From contig NZ_PZJP01000017.1 in the NCBI RefSeq assembly GCF_003206645.1, forward strand, positions 1-64,000: a stretch of 64,000 bases of DNA, given 5' to 3'. This document shows, in pieces, positions 35,818 to 43,998 of this stretch (positions are counted from its first letter, which is position 1; every line of letters starts with the position of its first letter). This DNA comes from Salinicola aestuarinus. Lineage in GTDB: Bacteria; Pseudomonadota; Gammaproteobacteria; Pseudomonadales; Halomonadaceae. The position numbers and the translations under genes were made by a program. The notes under the pieces are model-generated. The model was not told the DNA's origin, did not search any database, and saw only the letters and a list, made by a program, of their open reading frames with translations.

Positions 35818-37563
35818 TTACAGGTCCAGCGCGACCTTGGTCGCCACCGCTACCTGATAAAGAATCTGCGTGATGCTGGTCGCCAGTTCGATGTTGCTGG
35901 TTGGCGCGGCGGGCAACACGAGGATCTCATCACCGGCGCGAACATCGGTATCACCTGCGCGAATGACGGCGCCATTCCGGTGGACCACCAGCACCTGATC
36001 GTCGTCGGCTCGCGGAGTAAAGCCACCGGCAGACCGAATGTAATCCTCTGCGCTCATTCCCGGGGTAAAGACCATCGCTTGAGGGATCGTCACTTCGCCG
36101 CTCAGCAGCACGGAATCCGAGCTTTCCGGAATAGTGACCACGTCGCCATCCTGCAGACGGATATCGGCAACGCTGTCACCGCGAGCAACGACCAGCCGGC
36201 CGGTCGGTTGGGTCTGGCGCGCTTTCTGAACGAACTGCTGGATCAGCTCAGCCTGACGCACCTGAATTTCACCCTCTTTAGCGGTACGCGAGGGATAGCC
36301 CAGATAGGTCTGTTCCAGCCGGTCCAGACTCTCATTGAGCGATTCTTGCTGCTGCTCGGCAACGCTGTCGCGGCGAATCGAGACGTCCTGGTAGCTAGTC
36401 ATGTTGCTGGGCACGCTAATAGCGTTGAGGAACTCGCCGAGATGCGCATCCCTTGGCAGTACGTAGCGAGACGGGCCGTAATAGCTGCCTTCGACCTGGA
36501 CGACGATGCTTTCGCTGCGCTGATCCGAGCTGTAGACGACTTCATCGCCGCGCTGCACATCGGCGTCACGAAACTCGTTCAACGTGAGATATCGCGCTAC
36601 CGGGCCTTCGGGGCGGTCGCCGCGCAGCAACACGTGAGAAACGCCGGAACGCAGGCGAGCGAGATCGCTGACATCACCGCCGGTAAGACGTTCGCCGGCC
36701 AGCTCGTAGCGGAACGGCTTCTGGACGTCACCGACCACGGCAATTGCCGGGCCACGCTCTTCGACGACGACGGTGTCGCCATCGCGGAACTGGGTCTGCG
36801 GCATGTCGCCGTTGATCAGGAAGTCGTAGAGATCGACGGTCTCGATTGTGCGGCCGTTACGCTTGACCACGATCTGGCGATAGCTGCCGAGCGCCTGATC
36901 GATGCCGCCGGCCTGGTCGAGAAAGTAGAGTACCGAGTCGCTAGGCGTCCCCGAATAGCGCCCGGGGTTGGTGACATACCCCGTGACGAAAACGCCCACG
37001 GGCTGCACGCCCTGCAGATTGGTGTAAACCTCCACGTTCTCCGGATAGACCGTTTTGATCGCTGAGGTCACCCGGGAATTGAGCTCGCTGTTGGAGGTGC
37101 CCTGTACGTTGAGAGGGCCGATCCCCGGCAGGAAAATGTTCCCCTGGGAATCGACGGTGAGCACGCTCTGCAGCTCGGTGCCGCCCCAGACGCGAAGGTT
37201 GACCTGATCGCCCGGCTTGATGGTGTATCCGGGGTTCAGGCCGTCTGCCATCACACCGCGAAAACCACCGGAGAAGAGACTCGCGCCGAACGGCGGCAGC
37301 CTGTTGGGATCGATAGGCGCCACGTTGGGGTCAATAGGCCCATAATTGGCACTGTTCCAGTTGGCCCGGGGGGTATCGTCAACACCCTGCCCCGTTTGCT
37401 CGCCGCTCGCGCCCTGCTCCTGTGTTTGGCTGGTCATCGATTGGGCCTGCTGATCCTGGGGCAAGATACTGCCGCCGAAGGTCTGCGCGCCTGCCAAGGG
37501 CGCGTTCAGGCACGCTACCGCCACCAGGCACCCGGCCCGGAAGAACGATGCTGCATGTTTCAT
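35818..37563 (-). CDS. kpsD: Capsule export outer-membrane channel KpsD
   Basis: 581 residues, near E. coli KpsD (558). A signal peptide is visible (about 1-26, ending near AGAQ), with no lipobox cysteine, as in KpsD. NPGYTIKPGDQVNLRVWGG begins the polysaccharide-export domain, and GVFVTGYVTNPGRYSG is a SLBB-like segment. Further SLBB repeats follow (VVGDVQKPFRYELAG, VQVEGSYYGPSRYVLP, LLSGEVTIPQAMVF). With KpsE it carries capsule across the periplasm and outer membrane. An AGGAAG site precedes the ATG. The nearest gene upstream is a small lipoprotein 192 bases away. Confidence 0.95.
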   Translation of the reverse strand: MKHAASFFRAGCLVAVACLNAPLAGAQTFGGSILPQDQQAQSMTSQTQEQGASGEQTGQGVDDTPRANWNSANYGPIDPNVAPIDPNRLPPFGASLFSGGFRGVMADGLNPGYTIKPGDQVNLRVWGGTELQSVLTVDSQGNIFLPGIGPLNVQGTSNSELNSRVTSAIKTVYPENVEVYTNLQGVQPVGVFVTGYVTNPGRYSGTPSDSVLYFLDQAGGIDQALGSYRQIVVKRNGRTIETVDLYDFLINGDMPQTQFRDGDTVVVEERGPAIAVVGDVQKPFRYELAGERLTGGDVSDLARLRSGVSHVLLRGDRPEGPVARYLTLNEFRDADVQRGDEVVYSSDQRSESIVVQVEGSYYGPSRYVLPRDAHLGEFLNAISVPSNMTSYQDVSIRRDSVAEQQQESLNESLDRLEQTYLGYPSRTAKEGEIQVRQAELIQQFVQKARQTQPTGRLVVARGDSVADIRLQDGDVVTIPESSDSVLLSGEVTIPQAMVFTPGMSAEDYIRSAGGFTPRADDDQVLVVHRNGAVIRAGDTDVRAGDEILVLPAAPTSNIELATSITQILYQVAVATKVALDL

Positions 37564-37755
37564 GCAAGACTTCCTGTTGTGTTATCGCGACTGGCGCCAC
37601 CACGTGGGCCAACTACAAAGTGAATGTGGCAGTTCCAATGAAGCGCGCCAAACGAGCCAAGGGTAAAAAAGCGCAAGGCCCCCTTCGACTCCAGCGCGAC
37701 CCTCGCCGCCAGAAACTCTACACGCAGCGCGGGTCAAAAAAGGATCCGAATTTGG

Positions 37756-38175
37756 TTACGGATTGCTGGGACCCGTCAGCACTTGCGTAACGAGACGCTG
37801 GGAGTACCAACCCTGACCTTCGACCAGACAGGCGACCTTGGCTTGGCTCACATCCTGAGCGCCGATGCTGCGCGAGACGTCCAGATGGGCGCAGAGTCGC
37901 CCACTGCCGGCGAAGTAACGCTCATTGACGATGACTGAGACATTGGAGCCCCATGGGCTCTTGGGGAAAGCGCCGATGGTGCCGGGCGTGGCATTGTCCA
38001 GAAAAGAGGAGATCTCCGGGCCGACAGCCGCGGCACCGGGCATGGCACCGACATTGTTACCGCCATAATGATTCTGAGATGCACAGCCGGTCACGGCTGC
38101 GACAACAAGGCCCATCTGGAGCCACTTCGTAAGCCGGCCAACACTGCCGGAAACCCCGTCGAGAACGTTAGACAT
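37756..38175 (-). CDS. Small lipoprotein at the head of the capsule export operon
   Basis: 139 residues. A short positively charged N-terminus is followed by LQMGLVVAAVTGC, which is a lipobox with Cys at about 31, and then a mature domain of about 108 residues. ATPGTIGAFPKSPWGSNVSVIVNERYFAGSGRLC and the closing AKVACLVEGQGWYSQRLVTQ are reminiscent of small outer-membrane lipoproteins linked to exopolysaccharide export, but I do not recognise the family firmly. Its position just before kpsD suggests a role in capsule surface assembly. The ribosome site is weak. Confidence 0.65.
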   Translation of the reverse strand: MSNVLDGVSGSVGRLTKWLQMGLVVAAVTGCASQNHYGGNNVGAMPGAAAVGPEISSFLDNATPGTIGAFPKSPWGSNVSVIVNERYFAGSGRLCAHLDVSRSIGAQDVSQAKVACLVEGQGWYSQRLVTQVLTGPSNP

Positions 38176-38721
38176 CTTGTGTATTCAACCTGATCTGTTT
38201 GTTCAACCTGATGGGTGAAAAAAGCACGCCGACCTTGCTCTTTTGTCCATGAACCGTAGCAACCCCGGAGGCCAAATGGCGACGCCCGACGTGTGCACCT
38301 CGACGCCGAGCGGACTGACATACCCGCCAATGGCGTGACGCCGTGGACTTCGAATCGGTACGGAAGACGAGAGGAAGGGAGAAGACGGCAGAGACCCTCG
38401 AGCGCTGTCATGGTGGTACCTTGATTCGGCTGAATCGATGGTGTGAAACACAACGATTGTATGGTGCTCTCCGCGAGATGCCTACCTTTCACACCACGGA
38501 TATGGCAAGCGGCGCGCTCGAAATGGTTAACGTACGTAACATTTCACACATTAGGAATTTGATCCCGTAATGGCAAATTTCCTACGGAATCCGTGGTTTT
38601 AGCTTGGGCGAGTCGCGATGCGCCCCCTCCCAACGCCCACATTCAGGAAGTGAGCTTCGCTTGACGACAACTGGCCCCACCGTCGATCGCGGAGGCCTCG
38701 TCAACAACGCCGAACAGTAGA
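38176..38721. other. Intergenic region upstream of the export operon
   Basis: About 545 bases with no credible gene. It separates the lipoprotein and the second SLC13 gene, both on the minus strand. The promoter of the capsule export operon must lie here. The segment at 38520-38590 is relatively A+T-rich. I searched by eye for an ops element (GGCGGTAG), used by RfaH to regulate many capsule operons, and did not see one on either strand. Confidence 0.4.
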
Positions 38722-40485
38722 TTAGAACGGCCAAATCTGAGGAATCAGCGACACCGCGATCATGCCGACAATCACACTCAGCGGCGCACCGAGTTTGAAA
38801 TAGTCGTGCATGCGGTATCCCCCCGGCCCCATCACCATCAAGTTGGTCTGGTAACCCAGCGCAGTCATGAAGCTCGCCGACGCTGCGACCGCAATAGCGA
38901 TGACGTACGGCATGTAGTCCACATCGAGCTGGCCAGCGACGGCGAGCGCAATGGGGAACATGAGCACGGCGGCAGCGTTATTGGTGATCATCTCGGTAAA
39001 CAGCACCGTCATCGCGTAGACGAATGCCAGTGCCACCCAAGGTGAGTCAATGTGCAGAACGACAAGCTCGGCGATAGCTTGGGCCGCACCGGACTGAGTC
39101 ATCGCCGCACCGAGTGAGAAAGAGGCGGCGATCACCACCAGCACAGAGAGATCGATATAGCGCCGCGCGGTACTCATGCTTAGACAACGAGTCATCAGCA
39201 TCAGTCCAGCAGCAAGAAAGGCGGCCTCGAGGATCGAAAGCAGATTAGAGGCGCTCAACACGACCATGACGCCCAGAATACCCAGCGACAGCGGTGCTTT
39301 CTCGAAGTTGGGCGGCGTGGAGTCATTAAGCTGACTGACCAGCAGAAAATCCTTGCGGTAGCGGTACTGATCGACAAAGTCGCGGTCCGTCTCCAGCAGC
39401 AACGTGTCGCCCATCTGAAGCTCGATATCACCGACTTTACCGTCGAGCCGGCGACCCCGCCGAGAAATCGAAAGAATGTTGGCTTGAAAACGCGAGCGAA
39501 AGCGGCTTTCTCGCACCGTGGTACCGATACCAGTGAAGTCTGGACTGATCACGGCTTCGACCAGGCAACGATGCTGCGGCGCGACACCGAGCTTACCAAC
39601 GTTGCCGTTGGCCGGACTCAAGCCCCGCATCTCACGCAACTCTCTCGCACACTCCGGCGTCCCTACGAAGATGAGGGTATCGCCGCCATTCAGACGGGTC
39701 TCGACGGGAATCTCGTCGTCGACATTCTGACTACTCTCAATGGCGGCGAGATGACCGAACTGCAGGTTACGAAGACCGGCGTCATCGATGCGACGCCCAA
39801 CCAGTGGCCCACCCGACTCGACGATCACTTCGACGCGATATTCGCGCGTTTCTTCTAGCCGGGCATCGATGGCGTCACGCCGAGGAAGTAACCATTTAGC
39901 CAAGAGGAGGATAAAGCCTCCGCCGATGATCACCAGCGGCAGACCGACCCAGGCGAGCTCGAACATGCCGAGCGACACGCCCAAGCGATCACGTAGCAAC
40001 CCATCGACCACCAGGTTCGTGCTGGTGCCGATCAGGGTGCAGGTGCCCCCAAGAATAGAAATGTAGCTGAGCGGTAGCAGTAATTTGGAAGGCGGAAGCC
40101 GCAGGCGTTTCGACCAGTCCTGAATCGCCGGAATGAACATGGCGACGACGGCGGTGTTGTTCATGAACGCGCTGAGTAGTGACGCTGGTAGCATCACCCG
40201 CCACTGCGCGCGACGGAGCGTTGCAGGCTGACCGAGCAGGCGCCCCGCAACCCACTTGATGGCGCCCGTTTCCTTGAGAGCGGCGGCGACAACGTAGAGG
40301 GCAGCGATGGTCATCACACCGGTGTTGGAGAACCCCGCCAGCGCCTCACTAGGGGTCAGCACACCGGTGAATATGAGAAACACCATCGCGGCAACGACGA
40401 CGGCGTCGGGAGCGATGCGCGTCATCACCAGCGTGCCCAAAACAGCGACGACAGTCGCCATACTCAGCCAAGCGTCGATTCCCAT
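38722..40485 (-). CDS. SLC13/DASS permease with TrkA-C domains, second paralogue
   Basis: About 587 residues, and strongly similar throughout to the product of 1002-2792 (for example EALAGFSNTGVMTIAALYVV and GTCTLIGTSTNLVVDGLL are shared almost exactly). Architecture and motifs are the same: two membrane halves around two TrkA-C-like segments, and TNNAAAVLMFPIA near the C-terminus. Substrate is probably an anion such as sulfate, but here no sulfur genes adjoin. I use the ATG at 40485, which has AGGG just upstream. The frame is open to 40578. The gene marks the end of the capsule locus. Confidence 0.84.
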   Translation of the reverse strand: MGIDAWLSMATVVAVLGTLVMTRIAPDAVVVAAMVFLIFTGVLTPSEALAGFSNTGVMTIAALYVVAAALKETGAIKWVAGRLLGQPATLRRAQWRVMLPASLLSAFMNNTAVVAMFIPAIQDWSKRLRLPPSKLLLPLSYISILGGTCTLIGTSTNLVVDGLLRDRLGVSLGMFELAWVGLPLVIIGGGFILLLAKWLLPRRDAIDARLEETREYRVEVIVESGGPLVGRRIDDAGLRNLQFGHLAAIESSQNVDDEIPVETRLNGGDTLIFVGTPECARELREMRGLSPANGNVGKLGVAPQHRCLVEAVISPDFTGIGTTVRESRFRSRFQANILSISRRGRRLDGKVGDIELQMGDTLLLETDRDFVDQYRYRKDFLLVSQLNDSTPPNFEKAPLSLGILGVMVVLSASNLLSILEAAFLAAGLMLMTRCLSMSTARRYIDLSVLVVIAASFSLGAAMTQSGAAQAIAELVVLHIDSPWVALAFVYAMTVLFTEMITNNAAAVLMFPIALAVAGQLDVDYMPYVIAIAVAASASFMTALGYQTNLMVMGPGGYRMHDYFKLGAPLSVIVGMIAVSLIPQIWPF

Positions 40486-40758
40486 GATCATCCCTGACGT
40501 GTGCCACGGCGCTCGTTCCTGACTGAGCGCATGAAGGATCCCGAAGAACCTGTGTATCCTCGGGATCGAGTGCGGCATTCTACGCAGAGCCTTTTCGAAA
40601 ACTCCAGTCGCCCCCTGCGCTTAGTGCTCTACCCCTACATGATGTCGGCGATGTCGATGCTATACAGCTAGAGGAAACTGGGACCGAAGCGGCGGAATAC
40701 GTCGCCACACTCAAATGGCCCGGAAGCGGGACAAAGGCGCTGCACATGTCGCAGACAC

Positions 40759-40782
40759 AAAAAAAACCGCCAGCGGCGATTT
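40759..40782 (-). terminator. Terminator behind the displaced tRNA-Asn 3' end
   Basis: On the minus strand, a compact hairpin (CGCC, loop GCT, GGCG, extended by an A/T pair run) is followed by about eight T residues. It lies about 60 bases after the 3' end of the tRNA-Asn fragment at 40844, which suggests it was the original terminator of an intact tRNA gene here before the element inserted. Confidence 0.7.
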
Positions 40783-40843
40783 GATGACTTGGCTCAGATT
40801 TTATCGTAACGATTGGCCGGTCGGCCGAGAGGCAGGACATCGT

Positions 40844-40891
40844 TGGCTCCCCGAACAGGACTCGAACCTGTGACCCAATGATTAACAGTCA
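40844..40891 (-). repeat. tRNA-Asn 3' fragment (attachment-site remnant)
   Basis: 48 bases identical to the 3' part of the tRNA-Asn genes at 53490 and 53592, from the CCA end up to the anticodon stem. After that the sequence departs completely (one mismatch, TTG, then unrelated). It differs at six positions from the third, divergent tRNA-Asn at 53380. This is what is left when an element integrates into the 3' half of a tRNA gene. Confidence 0.92.
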
Positions 40892-41003
40892 GTTGGACTA
40901 TTTGAGTCGGAAAACCACCCTAATTTCAGCCGCTTAAGAAAAAAACATGCCTGATATGATGTGCTGGCTTATTGCCTACCGCACCTGCACTACATTGGCA
41001 TGC

Positions 41004-41026
41004 ATGATCTTGAATTCCGAGATCAT
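41004..41026. repeat. Inverted repeat near the element end
   Basis: Perfect seven-base arms (ATGATCT and AGATCAT) around a nine-base spacer, between the tRNA fragment and the integrase stop. It may be a recombinase or accessory-factor site, or a weak transcription stop. A GCGGCC/GGCCGC pair follows near 41060. The surrounding 200 bases have no gene. Confidence 0.35.
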
Positions 41027-41092
41027 CATTGTCAAGCTGGCCGTAGCGAGAATGAGCGGCCGCCTCTTGGCCGCCCATCGCTCGCCTAAAAT

Positions 41093-42047
41093 CTAGGGGC
41101 ATCGACGTTGATTCAGCGCCTTCCTCATGGAGTCAACGCTAGGATGAACGTATTCCATAGTTGTACGCATACTTGAGTGGTCAAGGATCATTTGTGTGAC
41201 TCGGATGTTACGATCAGGATCTTCCATGAGATCGGTCCCGAGAGTGTGCCTGAATCGATGAGGTGTGACCCGCGTGCCACAAAACCCTGACAGCCTCTTA
41301 AAGAAATGCTCGACCTGATTTATGTCCATCTCCTTGCGTCGATGCCTACGTGAAAAGCGGTTTACATTAAACAGCTGATCTTCACGTTTGAAACCTCCAC
41401 GATGAGCTGCAAGCATCAGTTTTGCAATGTAAGGATACAATCCATCTGCGATCGGCACCACGGACTCAGAATAAGTTTTGGATCCTTCAAACGAAGTTAC
41501 CAGGATCATTCTTTTAAGATCAACGTCCTTAGCTTTAATGTGTAGCAATTGATTTAGCCTAATACCTGTGAAATAGAAGGTCTCAATTACTGCCTCCCAA
41601 AACCATGCTGGATAGAGCTTCGACGGGTCATCTTGCGCGGTTTCAAATCTACGACATACGCCCATGACTTCACGTACATACCTTACAGCAAGCGGCTGCA
41701 AAGTTTTTTTTCGGTTTTCGAGGCTCCCTGACACGCACTTCATTGAATGGATTCTCTTCAACCATTATGAGTCTATGCTTGATACCAAAATTATATAGCG
41801 CAGCCAGATGCCTCACATAATTATTCCAGCTTACTTCGACGATGCCTTTCGGGTTATCTTTTGAGCGAAGGACCCTTTTTCGCCACGCGCACACGCTCTC
41901 ACGGGATATCATGCTAGGGAACGCATCTTTGCCGAAATATCTACGCGCCGCTCTGACCGCAGCAGCGTAGCTATCAACCGATTTAGGCTGCAGATGTGTA
42001 TCGGCGCAATACCGACTAAGCAACTCCATAAATGACACATCATTCAT
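41093..42047 (-). pseudogene. Tyrosine recombinase (integrase), frameshifted at an A8 run
   Basis: Two overlapping frames encode the halves of one protein. The first (to about 41704) has the SAM-like core-binding domain (SVDSYAAAVRAARRYFG, NNYVRHLAALYNFG). The second has the catalytic domain: TGIRLNQLL (Arg), GSKTYSESVVPI (Lys), HRFRHTLGTDLM (His, Arg) and LDHSSMRTTMEYVH (His and the Tyr nucleophile). The frame change occurs at eight T residues at 41704-41711 (A8 on the coding strand). The total of 955 bases is one more than a multiple of three, so removing one A would restore about 317 residues. It could be mutation, sequencing error or programmed +1 shifting. It overlaps the relaxase end by eight bases. 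Confidence 0.85.
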
Positions 42048-43884
42048 CAGAATGATCCTTCTCACTTTGGGTTTTTAGAAGAGTCAACACCCAATTGTCA
42101 GGAGGTATTTCTTGACTCACTTCGTACGGGTCTTTGACCAAATAGCCCTTCAACAGCCCAGTCTTGCTTGGCCCTTCGACGGAAACGCTATGGATATTTT
42201 GTCCCTGCGTTCTGATGTGCATATCCAGTTTCTGAAAGCGCTTTTGAACCACTTTCCATTGGTCTTCATTACTCAGCACTTCCGTGCTGAAGCGTTTGAA
42301 GATGCCAGGGCTGACAAGGAAATAAGTGCCACCCACGACATGAACGGGCGCTTTGGTGTCATTGATTACGATGGAATGATCAGCGAGACCCAACTTCAAC
42401 CAATGCCAGAACCGTTTCCCGAGATCCGAATTATTATTTATTTCATGCGTGCCCGACTTTTGTCGCGCGCCCTCCTTTTTATCAGATACAACTAAAGTAG
42501 AAGTATGTGTATTTTGCAACCCGGGCGTAACAAAACGTTTAAATTGAGATTCAGACGGCTGTTTGGCCTCTACTTCAGGAAATAAAGCAATGATATCTTC
42601 GTCGATAGTCTCACCGCGCGTAGGGCCTGCTGCCTTCGTCTGCGGCTGTGCGGGCTTTTCACTAGAAAGATTTGCGTTGCGCTGGCCCGCCTGACCGTCA
42701 GATTGAAGAGCCTCCTTCTCAAGTGCCAACATGTCGGCTACCGATTCATCTTTATCCGGCGCCCGTTCTTCCTGAATGACAAGCTTGCCGCTGAATGAGG
42801 CTGGTCTATCCTCCATCCCCCATACCAGCGTCGGTAGCACTTTGATCATATTGAAGCTCTGCTTCCAATCACCCTCCGATATCTCACATTTCCAGACAGA
42901 CTTGCCCTCGCTAATTTCCTCGATCAACCCGTGTGCCATTAGCTCGCCGTAGAGTCGATTGAGATCAGCGGGAATGCTCTTGATACCTTGAGCGTACAGA
43001 TGGGTCTTTAGCTCATTGACCGCTCTTGGTGACACAAGCCAGAGAGATTCGTCTGTTAGCCACGCGACGCCGCCCTTCTGATTGAGTTTGAAGTGCTCCT
43101 TGACCATGTACCTCAGCCCCTCGGACAGCTTGCGCTGTATTGATTCCACAGGAGCCGATAGTGCTCGCACTGGATCTCCGCCCAGCGCCTTCGCGACGCT
43201 AGCGCGGTCCGCCTGATGGACAAGTTCAGCAATAATCCCGCCACGCTCGCTGTGTCCAGAGATGGTGTACATGAACAGTGAGAAGAGCTTGGGTTGAGTC
43301 ATCATCCAGTCGAGAACACTGACCCCAAGGACGCGCTCGCACAGTAATGGGTTGATCACAGAGTGGAGGTGATACTCCCGACCCGATCGGTACCGAACAC
43401 GATAGGGAGCTGGGATAGGACCGTGCCACAGCCTCCACTCACGCCCACCCTCGAGATGAATCTCAACGTCGACCAGCGTTTTGGCGGCGTCGTGCATAAG
43501 TGCTCCATAAATAACTGCAGCACTCCAAAGCTCACCTGCTGAACTTTGGTCTTCGGGCTTTGCATTGGGAGGCAGGAGATGCTGTTGACGCAGGCGCAAT
43601 CCGTAGCAGGCTGTCTCGAGCGCATGATCCAGCATGCCACCCAAATAGGCGTGGTGATGTGATTCCGATGCCGGGAGCAGCTGAACTAGCTCTGCATAAC
43701 GTCTGATAGGGCCCAATAAGAACTCATCGAAAACGCTGTGGGTCAGCGACGTCGTGTCCCACAGCATCTTGACCATCTGCTGGCGGCGCGGAGTATCGAG
43801 CAGTTCTTTACTAGGAATAGGGTGCGTAAAGAATTCCGATTGCCTGATTTTCTGGCTCGATCGCGTAAAGAAGCGTCGTAGCAT
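42040..43884 (-). CDS. traI: MobH-family conjugative relaxase (TraI_2 type)
   Basis: About 614 residues. The N-terminal half carries the TraI_2 domain: HHHAYLGGMLDHALET (three His at about 76-78 and a further His) and YGALMHDAAK (His-Asp), which together form the HD-like metal site of MobH relaxases. The C-terminal third has the TraI_2_C pattern (FWHWLKLGLADHSIVIN, VGGTYFLVSPGIFKRF, IHSVSVEG). The middle is a low-complexity linker. Relaxases of this type nick oriT of integrative elements. I use the ATG at 43884, which has AGGAA six bases upstream. The frame is open to 43935. No mating-pair genes are nearby, so this is a remnant. Confidence 0.85.
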   Translation of the reverse strand: MLRRFFTRSSQKIRQSEFFTHPIPSKELLDTPRRQQMVKMLWDTTSLTHSVFDEFLLGPIRRYAELVQLLPASESHHHAYLGGMLDHALETACYGLRLRQQHLLPPNAKPEDQSSAGELWSAAVIYGALMHDAAKTLVDVEIHLEGGREWRLWHGPIPAPYRVRYRSGREYHLHSVINPLLCERVLGVSVLDWMMTQPKLFSLFMYTISGHSERGGIIAELVHQADRASVAKALGGDPVRALSAPVESIQRKLSEGLRYMVKEHFKLNQKGGVAWLTDESLWLVSPRAVNELKTHLYAQGIKSIPADLNRLYGELMAHGLIEEISEGKSVWKCEISEGDWKQSFNMIKVLPTLVWGMEDRPASFSGKLVIQEERAPDKDESVADMLALEKEALQSDGQAGQRNANLSSEKPAQPQTKAAGPTRGETIDEDIIALFPEVEAKQPSESQFKRFVTPGLQNTHTSTLVVSDKKEGARQKSGTHEINNNSDLGKRFWHWLKLGLADHSIVINDTKAPVHVVGGTYFLVSPGIFKRFSTEVLSNEDQWKVVQKRFQKLDMHIRTQGQNIHSVSVEGPSKTGLLKGYLVKDPYEVSQEIPPDNWVLTLLKTQSEKDHSDE

Positions 43885-43998
43885 TCGGGGTTCCTGTCGC
43901 GTTGTCCAGATATCAGGTTTGACAGGAGATCCCAAAAAGAGGAAGCCGAAACGTTAAGGCCAACCACGTAGGTTTTTACAGTTGAGCATTGATCACGA

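Noticed and set aside
35707..37065. 452-codon plus-strand open frame under kpsD
   Set aside because: Antisense shadow of the well-supported kpsD, with a His/Gln/Asp-rich translation of no family.
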